6,852 nucleotides of DNA from an uncultured Chloroflexaceae bacterium (GTDB taxonomy: Bacteria > Chloroflexota > Chloroflexia > Chloroflexales > Chloroflexaceae): positions 1 to 6,852 of the forward strand of contig CAKZQX010000050.1 of NCBI GenBank assembly GCA_937141995.1. Direction: 5' to 3'. Below the pieces are notes generated by a model. That model was given only the letters and a program-made list of their open reading frames with translations, was not told where the DNA came from and did no database searches. Made by a program: the position numbers and the translations under genes. This document shows, in pieces, positions 5,665 through 6,852 of the stretch (position 1 is the stretch's first letter; every line of letters begins with the position of its first letter).

Positions 5665-5673
5665 TGTGGTGTT

Positions 5674-6390
5674 ATGTCTGGTAAAATCAATCTTCTCGAT
5701 CACGCGCGGCCTTTCCTGGCCTACCTGAGTGACTGGTACGACAATCTGTCCGACGTTACCTTTGCCGATGTTGTCACCGGGCAGCCGGAACAGGTAGCGC
5801 TCTTCTCGGTTGATATGATCAACGGGTTTTGCAAAGAGGGACCGCTGGCGGGTGAGCGCGTGGGCGCGCTGATCGAGCCGGTCGTCACCCTCTTCCGGCA
5901 GGCGCATGATCTGGGGGTGCGCGCATTTTTGCTGGCGCAGGACAATCATGATCCCAATACACCTGAGTTTGCCGCCTATCCGGCCCACTGTGTCGCCGGG
6001 ACATTCGAGAGTCAGGCCGTGGCCGAGATCCAGGAACTCCCGTTTGCCGACGAGATGACGACGATCACCAAAAACTCGTTAAGCGCCGATATCGGTACTG
6101 AACTTGGGGACTGGATTCGCGAACGGCCCCAACTCAGCACCTTTATAATTATCGGTGACTGTACCGATCTCTGCGTCTATAGCGCGGCGATGCATCTGCG
6201 ACTCTATGCCAATGCGCATAATCTGCAGCGCCGAGTCATTGTTCCGGCCAACGCGGTAGATACCTTCGACACACCGGTCAGTACCGCGCGTGAGCTGAAT
6301 ATCAAGGCCCACCCCGGCGATCTGCATCATGTCCTCTTCTTGCATCATATGGCAATGAATGGGGTTGAGGTGGTTGCGCACCTGACCTGA
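5674..6390 (+). CDS. Nicotinamidase / isochorismatase-family cysteine hydrolase (NAD salvage)
   Basis: 238 residues. The family's D-K-C triad is visible: D47 in FSVDMINGF, K133 in TITKNSL and C167 in GDCTDLCV, with the cis-peptide position just before TD. D90 and H92 in QDNHDP and H105 in YPAHCVAGT match the metal-binding residues of nicotinamidases, which favours hydrolysis of nicotinamide to nicotinate and ammonia over isochorismatase activity. Location after nrtR and a matching operator support NAD salvage through nicotinate. The details (VDMINGFC, YPAHCVAGTFES, DTFDTP, AHPGDLHHV) resemble the plant nicotinamidase group, as I recall it, more than E. coli PncA. An N-terminal extension of about 40 residues is unusual for short bacterial PncA proteins. 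Cytosolic; no signal peptide. Exact substrate is inferred, so no symbol is given. Confidence 0.85.
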   Translation: MSGKINLLDHARPFLAYLSDWYDNLSDVTFADVVTGQPEQVALFSVDMINGFCKEGPLAGERVGALIEPVVTLFRQAHDLGVRAFLLAQDNHDPNTPEFAAYPAHCVAGTFESQAVAEIQELPFADEMTTITKNSLSADIGTELGDWIRERPQLSTFIIIGDCTDLCVYSAAMHLRLYANAHNLQRRVIVPANAVDTFDTPVSTARELNIKAHPGDLHHVLFLHHMAMNGVEVVAHLT

Positions 6391-6399
6391 TAGCGGGTA

Positions 6400-6435
6400 G
6401 CAAAGCGGGGCCGTGTGTCTACGGCCCCGCTTTGC
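6400..6435 (+). terminator. Hairpin terminator after the nicotinamidase gene
   Basis: A perfect 15-bp GC-rich stem (6400-6414 with 6421-6435) and a 6-base loop start 9 bp after the TGA stop. No T tract follows, as with the hairpin at 2693-2738. It separates the NAD-salvage unit from accB. Confidence 0.7.
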
Positions 6436-6495
6436 CGCAGAACTGGACACGCTTCCGTATGTCCTTCCCGCACCTGGGTAAGTATCTCGCGCCGT

Positions 6496-6525
6496 TTGAC
6501 GAGGATGCCGTTATTCTGCTACAAT
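6496..6525 (+). promoter_or_regulatory. Promoter of accB with extended -10
   Basis: TTGACG (6496-6501), 18 bp, then TACAAT (6520-6525) directly preceded by TGC, an extended -10. The predicted start near 6532 leaves a leader of about 43 nt that includes a short upstream ORF. Confidence 0.68.
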
Positions 6526-6563
6526 CGCGCGGTGGTAGTAGTGGCTTTCACAATAGGAACAAG

Positions 6564-6578
6564 ATGGTTACGATATGA
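6564..6578 (+). CDS. Possible four-codon leader ORF (MVTI) overlapping the accB start
   Basis: ATG GTT ACG ATA TGA, preceded by AGGAA (6555-6559) at 4-nt spacing. Its TGA overlaps the accB ATG as ATGA. The accB start itself has no good ribosome binding site at normal distance, so ribosomes may load on this mini-ORF and restart on accB. It is very short and could be chance; expression is not shown. Confidence 0.35.
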   Translation: MVTI

Positions 6579-6852
6579 GTGAAGCAACGCCAGAAACGCT
6601 TGAAGGGCAGACCGACGAGTTTGGAATCGAAGCCGTGCGCGAGCTGCTCCAGATGATTGAGCAGACCGATATTACCGAACTACTAATCGAGCGCGGTACG
6701 TCGAAGCTGCATGTAAAACGCGGCAATGCCGCTCCACATGCATCGCAATCACCGATGTCCACACTTCCGCTTGCGCTGAGTGTGCCGCCGATGCATCATG
6801 CGCCCGGTATGCCGCACGCGCCGCAACCGATGCCGCATGTACCGCAGCATGC
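6575..6852 (+). CDS. accB: Biotin carboxyl carrier protein of acetyl-CoA carboxylase, N-terminal part
   Basis: 92 codons are visible before the right edge. Residues 16-49 (FGIEAVRELLQMIEQTDITELLIERGTSKLHVKR in family alignment terms: the conserved I-x2-L-x2-L-I-x3-D-I-x-E-L-x-I core, then K-L-x-V-K-R) match the N-terminal domain of bacterial BCCP, which docks with biotin carboxylase. It is followed by a flexible linker rich in Pro, Ala, His and Met (about 50-92). The C-terminal biotinyl domain with the biotin-accepting Lys in a MKM motif would lie beyond the window. It carries the carboxyl group in malonyl-CoA formation for fatty acids and, in some phototrophic Chloroflexota, for carbon fixation. 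No in-frame start exists upstream before the TAG at 6554-6556. Confidence 0.85.
   Translation, partial: MSEATPETLEGQTDEFGIEAVRELLQMIEQTDITELLIERGTSKLHVKRGNAAPHASQSPMSTLPLALSVPPMHHAPGMPHAPQPMPHVPQH

Larger units (their letters stand above)
5455..5673. other. Intergenic region between nrtR and the nicotinamidase gene
   Basis: 219 bp with several short symmetric elements: a tandem GGTTCGCA GGTTCGCA (5493-5508), a hairpin ACCGTC-TGGG-GACGGT (5512-5527), a GACGTT-A-AACGTC inverted repeat (5572-5584) and the second NrtR-like site (5640-5660). A T6 run after GCGCAAGA near 5470-5482 lacks a solid stem, so I do not call a terminator. No clear -35/-10 pair is visible; weak -10-like candidates lie around 5605-5635. 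Transcription may come from the nrtR promoter, from a weak local promoter, or both. Confidence 0.5.

Noticed and set aside
5387..5728. 113-codon plus-strand frame bridging nrtR and the nicotinamidase gene
   Set aside because: It overlaps both genes in another frame and its translation has no domain-like pattern; the spacer is better read as regulatory.
4777..5988. Long minus-strand open frame of 403 codons
   Set aside because: It is antisense to nrtR and the nicotinamidase gene, both of which have strong family motifs; its own translation shows no recognisable domain.
1..6852. A novel defence, mobile or CRISPR system
   Set aside because: No repeat-spacer array, transposase, integrase, toxin-antitoxin pair or nuclease motif is visible; the genes fit ordinary metabolism, surface glycan synthesis and regulation.

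Overview
The window looks like chromosomal DNA from a fairly GC-rich bacterium, most likely a Chloroflexota (Chloroflexus/Roseiflexus/Oscillochloris type). This rests on protein style (a large XPB/Ssl2-like helicase-C protein, an RmlD with the STNEVF variant, a plant-like nicotinamidase) and on several near-consensus TTGACN/TATAAT-type promoters. The assignment is an inference from recalled families. No rRNA, tRNA, CRISPR array, insertion sequence or phage gene was seen.

Layout. From 1 to 1739 (minus strand, cut by the left edge) lies a long helicase-C-domain protein with an almost leaderless promoter whose -10 is embedded in a perfect palindrome. At 1904-2299 (minus) is a stand-alone receiver-domain protein that keeps the phospho-acceptor Asp but has lost the acidic pair and the conserved Lys. 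About 440 bp without a gene follow, holding several inverted repeats and ending in a 21-bp hairpin that closes the next operon. At 2740-4550 (minus) is a two-gene unit, rmlD followed by a family 2 glycosyltransferase, pointing to rhamnose (or another 6-deoxyhexose) transfer to a surface glycan. It has its own promoter at 4599-4627.

Divergently, at 4729-5454 (plus), lies an NrtR-type regulator (Nudix domain plus winged helix), followed at 5674-6390 (plus) by a nicotinamidase/isochorismatase-family hydrolase. In front of nrtR, directly over the promoter start region, sits a perfect TTAGTGT-N7-ACACTAA inverted repeat. An imperfect copy, TGAGTGT-N7-ACACAAA, sits just ahead of the nicotinamidase start. 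Together these make a compact, self-consistent local NAD-salvage regulon: the regulator probably represses itself and the nicotinamidase.

A 15-bp hairpin terminator ends this unit. The window closes with the first 92 codons of accB (plus, from 6575), the biotin carboxyl carrier subunit of acetyl-CoA carboxylase. It has an extended -10 promoter and a four-codon upstream ORF whose stop overlaps the accB start as ATGA. Most of the window is ordinary housekeeping and accessory metabolism. The best leads are the two-site NrtR operator pair, the degenerate receiver with its palindromic upstream region, the accB mini-ORF, and the unusual nicotinamidase.
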